A stretch of DNA of 31,313 bases from Verrucomicrobiales bacterium. Its GTDB lineage: Bacteria > Verrucomicrobiota > Verrucomicrobiia > Verrucomicrobiales > DEV007. The notes below the pieces were generated by a model. It had not been told where the DNA came from. It worked only from the letters and a program-made list of their open reading frames with translations, and did not search any database. The position numbers and the translations under genes were made by a program. Where the stretch lies: NCBI GenBank assembly GCA_021648365.1, contig JAKISY010000057.1, positions 1 to 31,313 on the forward strand, given 5' to 3'. The stretch's first letter is position 1. The number at the start of each line of letters is the position of its first letter. Shown in pieces: positions 15,362 through 24,000 of the stretch.

Positions 15362-17347
15362 TTGCTTTACTGTCTGAAATGGAACTTTATCTGGAGAGAG
15401 AGCGAAATTTTGCAGGTGAGTGTCGAAATTTTCGATAAAAAGTTCATGCACTAGGTTCACAGAAATGGCAATCATCAGAAAGTTTTCTAGCAGTCGACAG
15501 AGCTGTAAGTGTTTAGGCAGTAGGCGGTAGAGGTGTAAGATGGATTGCAGGGAGTTGGGGCGGAAAACTCCTGCATTGACGGTAGCTTCTCTGGATAGCC
15601 ACTGCTTGGCTAATTCACCGTGAAAGATGCCGTGGGCAGTGTTCCTTGGAGCAGTGAAAATACGTTTGTATCTGTTGCACACCTGTTTGGGCAGAGTTTT
15701 TGCTAAAGCACTGCGGATGAGTGTTTTGGTCTGATCTCCGTCAATATGGTAATGGTTAGGCATTTGCCATAGTGTGTCCACGACCCGTTTATCAAGAAAG
15801 GGTAGGCGTCCTTCGATGTGATTGCCCATTTCCATGCGATCGCCGAGAAAATTGAGATTGTAGTTGGGCAGATCTGTCACCGAGGTTGTGAAACGGGATA
15901 AAGTCATGTCGTCCAGTTTTCTGGCGTTGGGCTCGTAGAGGTCTAACCAATCTAACAACTGCCTCGATACATTGGTCTGTGCTGATTTTTTTAAATCGGG
16001 GTTCACTGCTCCGATCAGCAGCAATTCTAATATTTCTGCCCGCTGAGCTGAATAAGGAATGCCTAAATCGCTGGATTGGGCTAGGCGATTACGCCTACGT
16101 GTATTTGCTAGGCTCATCACTCCGTCTTCTGCTCCGTTGTAACTGAGGAATTCTTTGAGTGCTAGGCGGTTCGCTTTGTTTTGAGTGACGGATAACAAAG
16201 CGGCATGGCGGAATTGGGCGTATCCTCCGTGAATCTCATCGGCTCCTTCTCCTGCTAGGATGACTTTGATATCTTGTGATGCGCGCGCGGATAGCGTGAG
16301 TTTTGCTGTGCCGTGGGTGTTGGCGGTAAAGGTCTCTGCATGCCAGATAGAGCGAATGAAATGAGCATCTAGATCGCTGGTGCCGAGCGGCTCTACTTGA
16401 TGGGCAAAGTCAAATTTTTTGGCGGTAAAAGCTGCTTGTTCGGCTTCTCCGTAGGGTGGGGTATCAAAATCGATGGTGTAGGCGGTGTGGTCTGCGCTGG
16501 ATTGATCGCGCATCGCTGCTGCCACTAGATTGGAGTCTACCCCTCCAGACAAATACAACCCGATATCGACATCGCCGTGTAATCGCTCGCGTACTGCCTT
16601 GGCAAAACTGTCTTCAAAGGCTTCTTCTGCTTGCTGGCGGGTGCCCTTCCAAGTGCCGGCTAATTCGGGGTCTAGTTTAGCGTGTCGCCGCTGAGTGATG
16701 TTGCCATGGCTATCAATGCACATCGAAAAACCAGGTGAGATTTGCTTGATGCCAGCGAACATCGTTTCATCAGGTAAGAATACTCCGTGAATACGTCGGT
16801 AAACCATCTCAGGGTCTAAACGGCGTTCAACCATGGGATGCGCTAACAAAGCTTTGATTTCTGAGCCGAATAAAAATAAATCTGCTTGGATAGAATAGTA
16901 GAGAGGTTTGACCCCGAATCGATCTCGGGCGATCAAGGTTTTTCCGTTTCTGCCATCAAACAAAACAAAAGCAAACTCACCCTCTAAGCGATCGACAAAT
17001 TCGATGCCGTATTGCAGATAGAGAGCGATCAAAACTTCGGTATCGCAAAGGGTGCGAAAACGGTAGCCTTTTTGTGTGAGCTCTTCGCGTATTTTCTCAA
17101 AACCGTATATCTCACCATTGAAAACAACAGTGATCTGGTGGCAACTCTCATGCATGGGTTGCGTTCCGCCATTGAGGTCGACGATCGATAGCCTTGCATG
17201 CGCCAGCGAAGCGCGTTTCTGCGGGTCTAACCAAACAGCTTTGCCGTCGGGACCGCGATGCAACAGGGTGTGCAGCATGGAAAGCGCCCGATCAGCTGAT
17301 GCGGGGCTTTTTTTTTGAATCACAATTTCACCAGCAATGCCGCACAT
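15359..17347 (-). CDS. asnB: Asparagine synthetase, glutamine-hydrolysing
   Basis: A 662-residue class II glutamine amidotransferase plus synthetase. Cys 2 is the glutaminase nucleophile (MCGIAGE). The N-terminal domain carries RGPDG, ARLSIVDL, VFNGEIYG and ARDRFGVKPLYY, and the C-terminal domain has the ATP pyrophosphatase loop LYLSGGVDS (264-272). The length is in the usual range of about 600-660. The enzyme makes asparagine from aspartate, glutamine and ATP. Paralogues of this type often work in exopolysaccharide or peptide modification clusters, but no such genes are visible here. The GTPase gene is 68 bases upstream in the same direction. Confidence 0.92.
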   Translation of the reverse strand: MCGIAGEIVIQKKSPASADRALSMLHTLLHRGPDGKAVWLDPQKRASLAHARLSIVDLNGGTQPMHESCHQITVVFNGEIYGFEKIREELTQKGYRFRTLCDTEVLIALYLQYGIEFVDRLEGEFAFVLFDGRNGKTLIARDRFGVKPLYYSIQADLFLFGSEIKALLAHPMVERRLDPEMVYRRIHGVFLPDETMFAGIKQISPGFSMCIDSHGNITQRRHAKLDPELAGTWKGTRQQAEEAFEDSFAKAVRERLHGDVDIGLYLSGGVDSNLVAAAMRDQSSADHTAYTIDFDTPPYGEAEQAAFTAKKFDFAHQVEPLGTSDLDAHFIRSIWHAETFTANTHGTAKLTLSARASQDIKVILAGEGADEIHGGYAQFRHAALLSVTQNKANRLALKEFLSYNGAEDGVMSLANTRRRNRLAQSSDLGIPYSAQRAEILELLLIGAVNPDLKKSAQTNVSRQLLDWLDLYEPNARKLDDMTLSRFTTSVTDLPNYNLNFLGDRMEMGNHIEGRLPFLDKRVVDTLWQMPNHYHIDGDQTKTLIRSALAKTLPKQVCNRYKRIFTAPRNTAHGIFHGELAKQWLSREATVNAGVFRPNSLQSILHLYRLLPKHLQLCRLLENFLMIAISVNLVHELFIENFDTHLQNFALSPDKVPFQTVKQ

Positions 17348-17415
17348 ATAACCTTATTCGTTAAACAGAAACTGCGCTGGTAGTGCTTGAGCTATTTGCC
17401 GGCATGCCATCTTAT

Positions 17416-17928
17416 TTATTCTAAGATGGTATGGATTAACTGTAACACGTCACTCTTCACGCGAGCATCGACGGCAAATATAGCAGGTTGATCTGATGGG
17501 TCAGAAAATTGCGCAGAATAATCACTGAGTTCTGGTTTTTCGTTTCTATCCATTTGTGTAATGCCAATAGCTATTTTAGCCGTTGGCATGTGCTGTTTGA
17601 AGGATTTGAGAAAAAAATGCATATCCTGAAAAGGGTTCTCTCTAGTATTGTCCAATAGAATTACCAGCCCCATTCCACCTGTGCTTAAAATCTCCCACAT
17701 GAAATCAAAGCGTTCTTGGCCGGGAGTGCCATAAATATGAATTTTGTCGCCTGCATTTGTTCGCATCATGCCATAATCCATGGCGACGGTGGTTTGGTTG
17801 TTTTGTTTTTTGATTCCGTCGCTGGGAACGGCTTCGGTTTTAACAGGGGCGATGTCACTAATGGTGTGAATCGCAGTGGTTTTACCAGCACCTACAGGGC
17901 CGGTTATAATGATTTTGTGATCAGTCAT
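17416..17928 (-). CDS. Small Ras-like GTPase (MglA/Roadblock-associated type)
   Basis: A 170-residue GTP-binding protein: P-loop GPVGAGKTT (10-18), a switch I region with TTVAMDYG, switch II YGTPGQERFDFMW (66-78), and TQMD (124-127) in place of the usual NKxD. It resembles the bacterial GTPases that pair with Roadblock/LC7 proteins and act in polarity, motility or signalling. No Roadblock gene is adjacent, which is unusual. The full length and intact loops suggest it is functional. A sigma-70-like promoter lies about 90 bases upstream. Confidence 0.8.
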   Translation of the reverse strand: MTDHKIIITGPVGAGKTTAIHTISDIAPVKTEAVPSDGIKKQNNQTTVAMDYGMMRTNAGDKIHIYGTPGQERFDFMWEILSTGGMGLVILLDNTRENPFQDMHFFLKSFKQHMPTAKIAIGITQMDRNEKPELSDYSAQFSDPSDQPAIFAVDARVKSDVLQLIHTILE

Positions 17929-18014
17929 CAGTAAATAGTCGAGTTGAAGTAAGTGAAATTAGCAGCATTAATGATGCCATCCACGATGAGTATTACATAT
18001 GCAATACTATTGAA

Positions 18015-18041
18015 ATTATAATAACTTTGCCTTTTTATCAA
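18015..18041 (-). promoter_or_regulatory. Sigma-70-like promoter for the GTPase gene
   Basis: On the minus strand, TTGATA (18036-18041) and TATAAT (18015-18020) are separated by 15 bases, a little shorter than ideal. A perfect -10 and a five-of-six -35 in an A+T-rich stretch about 90 bases before the GTPase ATG support the call. Confidence 0.45.
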
Positions 18042-18056
18042 TTTTTTTATCAATTT
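18033..18056. repeat. Perfect tandem 12-base duplication
   Basis: TTTTATCAATTT occurs twice head to tail (18033-18044 and 18045-18056), overlapping the -35 box of the GTPase promoter. Each copy supplies a TTGATA on the minus strand. It could be a tandem binding site or a simple slippage duplication. Confidence 0.7.
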
Positions 18057-18057
18057 C

Positions 18058-18073
18058 CCTGTGAATATAATCG
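18058..18073 (+). other. Short hairpin in the region upstream of glutamate dehydrogenase
   Basis: At about 18158-18173 (100 bases to the right of this nominal block start), AACTC-(6)-GAGTT forms a perfect 5-base stem; a second hairpin, TTTAGC-GG-GCTAAA, is at 18205-18218. Both precede the dehydrogenase ATG at 18337 and would lie in a long 5' leader if transcription starts upstream. I cannot assign them to a known riboswitch class. Use the coordinates in this text for the hairpins. Confidence 0.2.
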
Positions 18074-18204
18074 ACTTGAAAGCAAGGTCGACCATTCGGT
18101 AGTCTCTCAATTATAGGTTAGTTTTACGATAAGGGGGCGCGCAGAAATAAATTGATTAACTCCGCAAAGAGTTCCGTTTGGATTCAAGGCGGAATTTGAC
18201 AGAG

Positions 18205-18218
18205 TTTAGCGGGCTAAA
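18205..18218 (+). other. Perfect hairpin in the putative gdhA leader
   Basis: TTTAGC-GG-GCTAAA is a perfect 6-base palindrome flanked by GAATTT on both sides (18192-18197 and about 18223-18228). It lies about 120 bases before the glutamate dehydrogenase start. No T-run follows. It may be a protein-binding site or part of a structured leader; the class is unknown. Confidence 0.3.
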
Positions 18219-18336
18219 TGAGTCGAATTTCAACGCAGAAGCCAGGCGGAAATCGAAGTGGAGTTGGGTAAGTAATTTTTGCGCGGCTCCTAACCTGCTA
18301 TTCTTGACAGCCTTTTTCTATCGCGTAGCTTCGTAG

Positions 18337-19662
18337 ATGGAAACTGCTGATCAAAACTACACATCTTCCGTGAATGATATTTTTGAAGAAACGGGGGCTA
18401 CTTTTGAATATCAGAATCTATTTCATCAAACGATCGCTTCTATCTTAGAGGCTTGTGATTTGCTTGAGGTGCCTCACCGCTTGAAGCTGATCATTAGTCA
18501 GCCAAAAAATGAGCTGATGATTCATTGTCCAGTAGAGATGGACGATGGCAGTTGGAGGTTGTTCAAAGGCTATCGCGTGCAACACAACAATGTATTGGGA
18601 CCGTATAAAGGGGGGATTCGTTATCATGCCGATATCAAGTTGGATGAAGTCAAAACTTTGTCAGTATTGATGACGATGAAATGCGCCTTGGCACGCCTGC
18701 CTTTTGGTGGAGCCAAGGGTGCTGTGCGAGTGGATCCTCGTGGATTGAGTAAGGGAGAACTGATGCGCCTGACACGTCGATTGACCTCGGCACTCGGTTC
18801 AAATATTGGTCCTGATTATGATATTCCCGCACCAGATGTGGGCACCAATGCGCAAATCATGGCGTGGATGGCGGATACTTATATTCATTCGGCAGAGCCG
18901 TCGATCAAAGTCACTGCGCGTGGGGTGGTCACTGGCAAGCCGCTTGAATTTGGAGGATCCGAAGGACGAGAAAAGGCAACGGGGCAGGGTTTGGTTTATG
19001 TTTTGGAAGAACTACTGCCAGATATGGGGATAGAACTTGATCAGGTGAGTTACAGTCTGATCGGTTATGGTAATGTGGGATCTTGGGTAGGACGCCTACT
19101 GGCTGCGCGTGGGGCCAACTTAAAAGCGGTCATGGATCATACGGGGGCGATTTATAATGAAGCGGGCATAGATGCCGAACAACTTGCCTGGCATGTGCAA
19201 AAAACTGGTGGCGTGAAGGGTTTTACCGAGGCCTGTGAGATTTCTGAGCAGGCGTTTTATTCGACTGCGGTGGATCTATTTATTCCAGCGGCTTTGGAGC
19301 AAATGATCGATCTTGAACATGCGGAAAAAATGAATTGCAAGGTGCTGGTAGAGGCTGCCAATGCTCCAACCACTCCGCGAGCGGAGAAGTATTTGTTAAA
19401 AAAAGGAGTCGAGGTGTTGCCTGCTATTTTGTGTAATGCTGGCGGGGTGACGGTGAGTTATTTTGAGTGGAAGCAGAACCGTCAATCGGAGAGCTGGGAT
19501 GCAGAAGATGTGGATGCGCGATTGAAAAAAGTGATGGTGAGGTCTGCTCGACGAGTGAACAAGATGGCAGAGCGTTTTGATTGCGGTATGAGGATGGCGT
19601 CCTACGCAGCGGCGATGGAACATATCAACACGGTTTACGAGTTGCGCGGCAGCTTTCCGTGA
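18337..19662 (+). CDS. gdhA: Glutamate dehydrogenase (Glu/Leu/Phe/Val family)
   Basis: A 441-residue enzyme of normal length. The N-terminal domain shows GYRVQHNNVLGPYKGGIRYH with a substrate lysine, then KCALARLPFGGAKGAV with the catalytic lysine region and PDYDIPAPDVGTNAQIMAWM. The NAD(P)-binding domain begins at GQGLVYVLEE with the Rossmann motif IGYGNVGSWVGRLLA. It interconverts glutamate and 2-oxoglutarate plus ammonia in the cytosol. Leu/Phe/Val dehydrogenases are shorter, so glutamate is the likely substrate. The ATG at 18337 gives an N-terminus with the usual spacing to the GYR block. A long upstream region with hairpins may regulate it. Confidence 0.92.
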   Translation: METADQNYTSSVNDIFEETGATFEYQNLFHQTIASILEACDLLEVPHRLKLIISQPKNELMIHCPVEMDDGSWRLFKGYRVQHNNVLGPYKGGIRYHADIKLDEVKTLSVLMTMKCALARLPFGGAKGAVRVDPRGLSKGELMRLTRRLTSALGSNIGPDYDIPAPDVGTNAQIMAWMADTYIHSAEPSIKVTARGVVTGKPLEFGGSEGREKATGQGLVYVLEELLPDMGIELDQVSYSLIGYGNVGSWVGRLLAARGANLKAVMDHTGAIYNEAGIDAEQLAWHVQKTGGVKGFTEACEISEQAFYSTAVDLFIPAALEQMIDLEHAEKMNCKVLVEAANAPTTPRAEKYLLKKGVEVLPAILCNAGGVTVSYFEWKQNRQSESWDAEDVDARLKKVMVRSARRVNKMAERFDCGMRMASYAAAMEHINTVYELRGSFP

Positions 19663-19805
19663 AGGTGAGAAAATGGGTTCTCGAGGAATACCTTTGTGTA
19701 TTCTTGCAATGTTTTGCGACCAATCACCCCATCGACAATAAGAAGATGGATGTAAGGCTTGAAGAATGGCTTAATGCAACCGTTTGGATACTGGAGGCAT
19801 GATCG

Positions 19806-20585
19806 TTGGACAAGTCCCTAATTGAGGTTCTTGCAATTCCCGACGGTCAACTAGATGAAATTTTAGATGCGGAGGCATATTCTCAAGGGAAGAAGGCGTG
19901 GGCAGACCAACTTAAAAAAGACCCAGAAAATCTAAAGCTGCTTGAACATTCGGCAGAATTTTTCTTTCAGAGTGATAGTGAGCTGGCAGCAAAATCACTG
20001 CAGGCAGCGAGAGCTCTTGATATGAGTAATCCAAAGTGGCCTGCAGCGTTAGGACAGTTGTATTCGCTGGATATGATGACAAGCTCCTTGAAAGTAAAGG
20101 GTGAAGCTGCGTCAAAGGCATTGGAGCAGCTTGAAATAGCATACAAATTATCAAGTGACATGGCACGGGATGCTCTTTTGCAATCCCTTGCGAAAACGGC
20201 CATGGCAGCTAACAAGCCCAAAAAAGCCAAGAAATATGCTGAGCAAATGCTGCGTCAGAAAAGCGCAGGATGGAATGCCGGAAACAATATTCACCATGGA
20301 AACCTAATACTTGGATTGATTGCGATTACAATGGATGATGTAGGTAGAGCGAAAGAACATCTAATTAAAGCAGGAGAAACTTCCGGTTCACCACAGCTTA
20401 ATTCATTCGGTCCTAATATGACGCTTGCAAAGGAGTTGCTCCAGAAAGGCGAAAAAGATGTTGTGCTAAAATACTTTAGACTTTGCTCTAATTTCTGGAA
20501 AATGGGAAGGGGGCGCCTGGATGAATGGGCGCTTGTAGTTAAGGAAAATAAGATTCCGGATTTTGGTTCTAACCTATACTATTGA
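19806..20585 (+). CDS. TPR-like repeat protein
   Basis: A 259-residue, helix-rich protein with TPR-like units (WADQLKKDPENLKLLEHSAE, ELAAKSLQAARALDMSNPKW, KAKKYAEQMLRQKSAGWNAG, RAKEHLIKAGETSGSPQLN). The C-terminal block GPNMTLAKELLQKGEKD, VVLKYFRLCSNFWKMG and IPDFGSNL matches a conserved tail I have seen on bacterial TPR proteins of unknown function. No signal peptide is present, so it is probably cytoplasmic. The start is TTG at 19806, with GGAGG at 19793-19797 eight bases upstream; no ATG fits. A 47-codon frame just upstream is in the same frame and ends in TGA three bases before the TTG. Confidence 0.75.
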   Translation: MDKSLIEVLAIPDGQLDEILDAEAYSQGKKAWADQLKKDPENLKLLEHSAEFFFQSDSELAAKSLQAARALDMSNPKWPAALGQLYSLDMMTSSLKVKGEAASKALEQLEIAYKLSSDMARDALLQSLAKTAMAANKPKKAKKYAEQMLRQKSAGWNAGNNIHHGNLILGLIAITMDDVGRAKEHLIKAGETSGSPQLNSFGPNMTLAKELLQKGEKDVVLKYFRLCSNFWKMGRGRLDEWALVVKENKIPDFGSNLYY

Positions 20586-20860
20586 GTTAGCATCTGAGGT
20601 GGAAACGCGATGATAAAAACTATTCCCCACGGCTTTGGCTTCGAGGTTGAGAGTGGGGCTTTGACTGGGTTCACTCGACCATCGAGGGCGAGTTGGTCGA
20701 TGATGGAACATTGTTCTAGTGAACCGTCTTTGAGATCTTCGCCGACGGTGATAGGTAGATCAAAGCTGGGTTCTTCTTTGTGCACACGGTCAGGTGCGAG
20801 TTTGATGGTGGTGTGGCCTTTGAGGTTGCGGTAGGCTGCATTGCCGATGGCAGTCCAAAC
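20586..20860 (-). pseudogene. Remnant of a YifB/ComM-type Mg-chelatase-like ATPase, frameshifted
   Basis: On the minus strand the frame from 20860 reads VWTAIGNAAYRN, GHTTIKLAPDRVHKEEPSFD, LPITVG and DQLALDGRVNPVK. These match the N-terminal domain of YifB/ComM proteins (RVxTAIxNSGYR, KGRTTINLAPADVKKEG, SFDLPIALG, GELALDGRVRPVKG). After PVKA the homology moves to another frame (LNLEAKAVGN, then a DAN triplet) and runs into the stop of the TPR gene. A TGA lies just before the first block, and SERV in a third frame is a possible leftover. The piece covers about residues 55-150 of a roughly 500-residue protein. The Walker A motif and the rest are absent. Confidence 0.7.
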
Positions 20861-21034
20861 TCAGAACACCGGACACGTTCTGAAAATATGTTGTTGGAAT
20901 AGGGGTAGCTACATTTGAGATTACAGTTAAAAGTGATACCGAAACGAGAAACACGGATTGCCAATCCATGCCACATGCTGAGAATAAGGTTGTCTCATCT
21001 CTAGTATTCTGATTTTGTGATCAATTAGTGGTGT
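20861..21034. other. Non-coding stretch beside the YifB remnant
   Basis: I see no credible gene. It may contain more of the decayed YifB sequence (a SERV match in a shifted frame near 20865-20880), but the match is too short to rely on. Confidence 0.3.
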
Positions 21035-24000
21035 TTATCTTTTGCGTGTGGTTGGAAAGGTCAGGGCTCCCGCTATGCTTGCCAGCAAAAGCAAGACCAG
21101 CGCGCCTTGCCAGAGTTTCAGACTGGCTTGCGAGCCGAAGCGCAACTTGAGTTCGAGTGGGGCGTTTTGTGTGACTTGCACGCTGCGGCTGAAGGTGTAA
21201 ATCGTGCCTTCTTCGGGCAGGGTGATGGTGATCGCTTGGGGGGCGGGTTCGGTGCCGCGTTGGTGTTGCACTAGGCGTGCGGCGATTTGCTGGAGCATGG
21301 CGTTGTCTTCGGCGGTATTGCCCATCAGCAATTGACTGAGCTGCTGAGGGCGGAAGTTGAGTTGTCCTTGTTGCAGGATCTGATTTTGGTTGGCGGCGGT
21401 TTTGAGCTGCTGGTTGGCTGGCAGATCGAGGTCATTGCGCATGTTATCGAGGTAGAGACGTTGACGGCGGGTATTGAGTCCGACGACGGCCTGTTGGGTC
21501 TGCAGGTTTTCCAATTGCACCCGCGCGTCTTCGTTGGAGGCGGCGTCGAGCGCGTAGCGGTTGGCAACACTGTTCAAGGCCCAGCTGGCTTTTTTCTGCT
21601 GACCGGATTGCAGTAGTTGGTTGGCTTGTTCCAGCAGTTGGGCAGCTTGTTGGGCTTCGGTGTCTCGTTTGCCTTTGGTGATGGAGAGGTAAGAACTGCG
21701 ATCGTAGTTCTGGCGGTAGCTTTGTTGTTTGAGTTCAAGATTGCCGTCATTGTCGGTCAGCTTGAAGCCTTTCGGGGCGATCACATTCCAGACGATGTTT
21801 TCCAAAGGCACGTTCAACAGCGGGCTGATGAGTTGGATCTTATCCAGGCGCTCACCAGGCACGGAGTAAACAAAACGCACCTTGGCAGTGCGGTCGTCTG
21901 CGCCGGGCAGGATGTAGAATTGCCAGTGGTCATCCTGACGCACAAAGTGAACGCTTTCTCCGTTAACGAATATGCTGAACAGTTCTCCGCCAGCCGGGAG
22001 TTTGACATTGAGGCTGCTGCGCTGGATGACGTCCATCGTCACATCCACGGCGGTGAGTTGATCGCCGGTGGGTGAGAGCACGGTGGTCAGCGAACCTGCT
22101 GCCACGCGCAGTTTGAGCGCGTCGGCCAGCGAATGGCGGGTGACGAGCAGAGCGAGTGAAGTGCTGGGAGCGACCGTGCGCAGGGACAGGGCGGGGGCAT
22201 TGTGATTACCTGCGGCGCGCAGGGCTTGGGGGACGGTGTTCCAGTCAGCGTTTTGCCAATTCTGGGGAAAGGCTTGTGCAGTGACTTCGAGCCGTCCTCC
22301 GGCGCGCACGGCGAAGTAATAAGCTAATTGGCGTGCCTGGGGGAAAGACGCTGGGCTGAGGATTTCTTTGTTATTTTCCCGATCCCCTCGGCGTTCGTAT
22401 TCGATTTGGAATTGGATCTTGCCGACCACTCGGCGTTTGAACTGAATTTCCCAGATGTTGGAATCGGGAGCGCTACGGATCAGGTCACTGATGATAGCAC
22501 CGCTGGCACGCAGAGTTTTGATTTCGTCTTCGCTGGAAATCGGCAGTTCGATTTGCAAGCTGCGGATGGAGGCGTTTTTGACATGGAAGTTGGCGATCAG
22601 AGCGCTGCGGGTCTGCCCCTCACGCAGGGTGATTTCGTGCAGCAGTTGGCCAGTGATCCAGGGGTCGAGTTTTTCGATACCGAGAACTAGATTCCAGTCA
22701 CGTTGTAACAAACGGAAAGCCAGCGCACCCTGTGCTTTGCCGCCCATGCTGCGAGGATCGGTTTCGGAGATGTTCTGTCGGGATACGGTTCGCAAGCGAA
22801 TGCCGGTGGTGGGTTTGACCACCAGTTCGCCGGTTTGGCGTTTGGCCTCCTGCAGTTCGAAGTGGGGGATCTGCCAATCTCCGGCGTCGCTGGGTGCGGC
22901 TCCGGTGAGTGAGAGTGAGAAATTCTGCGTGCCGATGGTTTTGCCATTGAGATGGAGAATGATGCGGCGTTGGTCGCCTTCACTGAGTTCCGCCCAGTGG
23001 TGCAGTGCGGCTCCGGTGAGCGACTCCACTTCGAGTCCGTCGGGCAGGGGGAAGCTCAGTTGGAATAATCCGGCACGAGTGATTTCCACGGCGAAGTTGA
23101 CTCCGAGAACCACGCGTTCATCACCGAGTGAAAGCACCTGTTTGCTGGTGACTCGAACTTCAGAATCAACGGCAGCGACCCGTAGCGCCAGCTCACCGCC
23201 TTGTGCGCCATAACGATAAACGCGATGCAGCACGGCTTGTTTGTTAGGCAAAAGGCTGGCGTCGAAGTCGCCTAGGTTGACCGCTGACAGAGTGTCAGAG
23301 CTGGATTTTTCGGGCTGCGCGTCTGGGCCAAAAGCAATGGCGATCAGGCCGAGTTCGCCGTTGGCTGAAAGGACTTTGAGCGGGGAGAGGGTGAGGTCGG
23401 CAGGTAGGGGTTCCAGTCCGCGTTGGGTATGGATCATGATGTCGAAGGCGGCGGACTGGGCGGGTTCGATCTCTAATTCCAACTGACCGCTGTCGGCGTC
23501 AAATTGCCATGAGCCGATCGGACCGCTCACTTCGCTTACGGTCAGACCACTGGGCACGAGCACTTGCAAATCGCTGACTTGACCCTGCGCGGTGCGCACA
23601 TGGATGCGGTGGCGACCATCCACCACGCCGGGGCCGGGAAGGTAGAGATTGGAGGCTTCGACAAAAAACTGGGTATCCTCCATGCTGACGTCGCGCGCTT
23701 TGGGAGTGAGGGTAAGCTTCGCTTGTCCTGGTCCGAGAAGAACTTTGACCTGAGTGCTTCCTGCTGCCGCTTTCAAAGGCTCAATGCGAATCGCGCTGGG
23801 ACTGATGACGTCCCAACCCGCTTCATCGTAAGTGAGATTGATTTCCTGGACAGCGGCGTTGCCGGTCAGTACGGGGATTTCTTTGTTTTTTTGAACTGCT
23901 TCGACTTGGAATTCAAAGCTTGCCTGGTATTTGATCACTGTATTCGCAGAGGTCTGTTTGGCATCACCAAGGTCGCTGAAAGGATCGTCGGCAAAAGGAT

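Larger units (their letters stand above)
17929..18336. other. 408-base gene-free region with promoter and leader structures
   Basis: Between the divergently transcribed GTPase and glutamate dehydrogenase genes there is no convincing coding frame. It holds the GTPase promoter (18015-18041, minus) with an overlapping tandem 12-base repeat, and on the dehydrogenase side two short perfect hairpins (18058-18073 and 18205-18218). The rest is unexplained. A TTGACA at 18304-18309 is too close to the start codon to act as a normal -35 box. Confidence 0.5.

Noticed and set aside
18304..18332. TTGACA as the -35 box of glutamate dehydrogenase
   Set aside because: With normal spacing the -10 box would be AGCTTC, a poor match, and transcription would begin at the start codon. 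Probably chance.
22455..23213. Long frame on the plus strand opposite the giant gene
   Set aside because: It is Ser/Arg-rich low-complexity sequence with no domain, in antisense to a clear gene of high G+C. It is a shadow frame.
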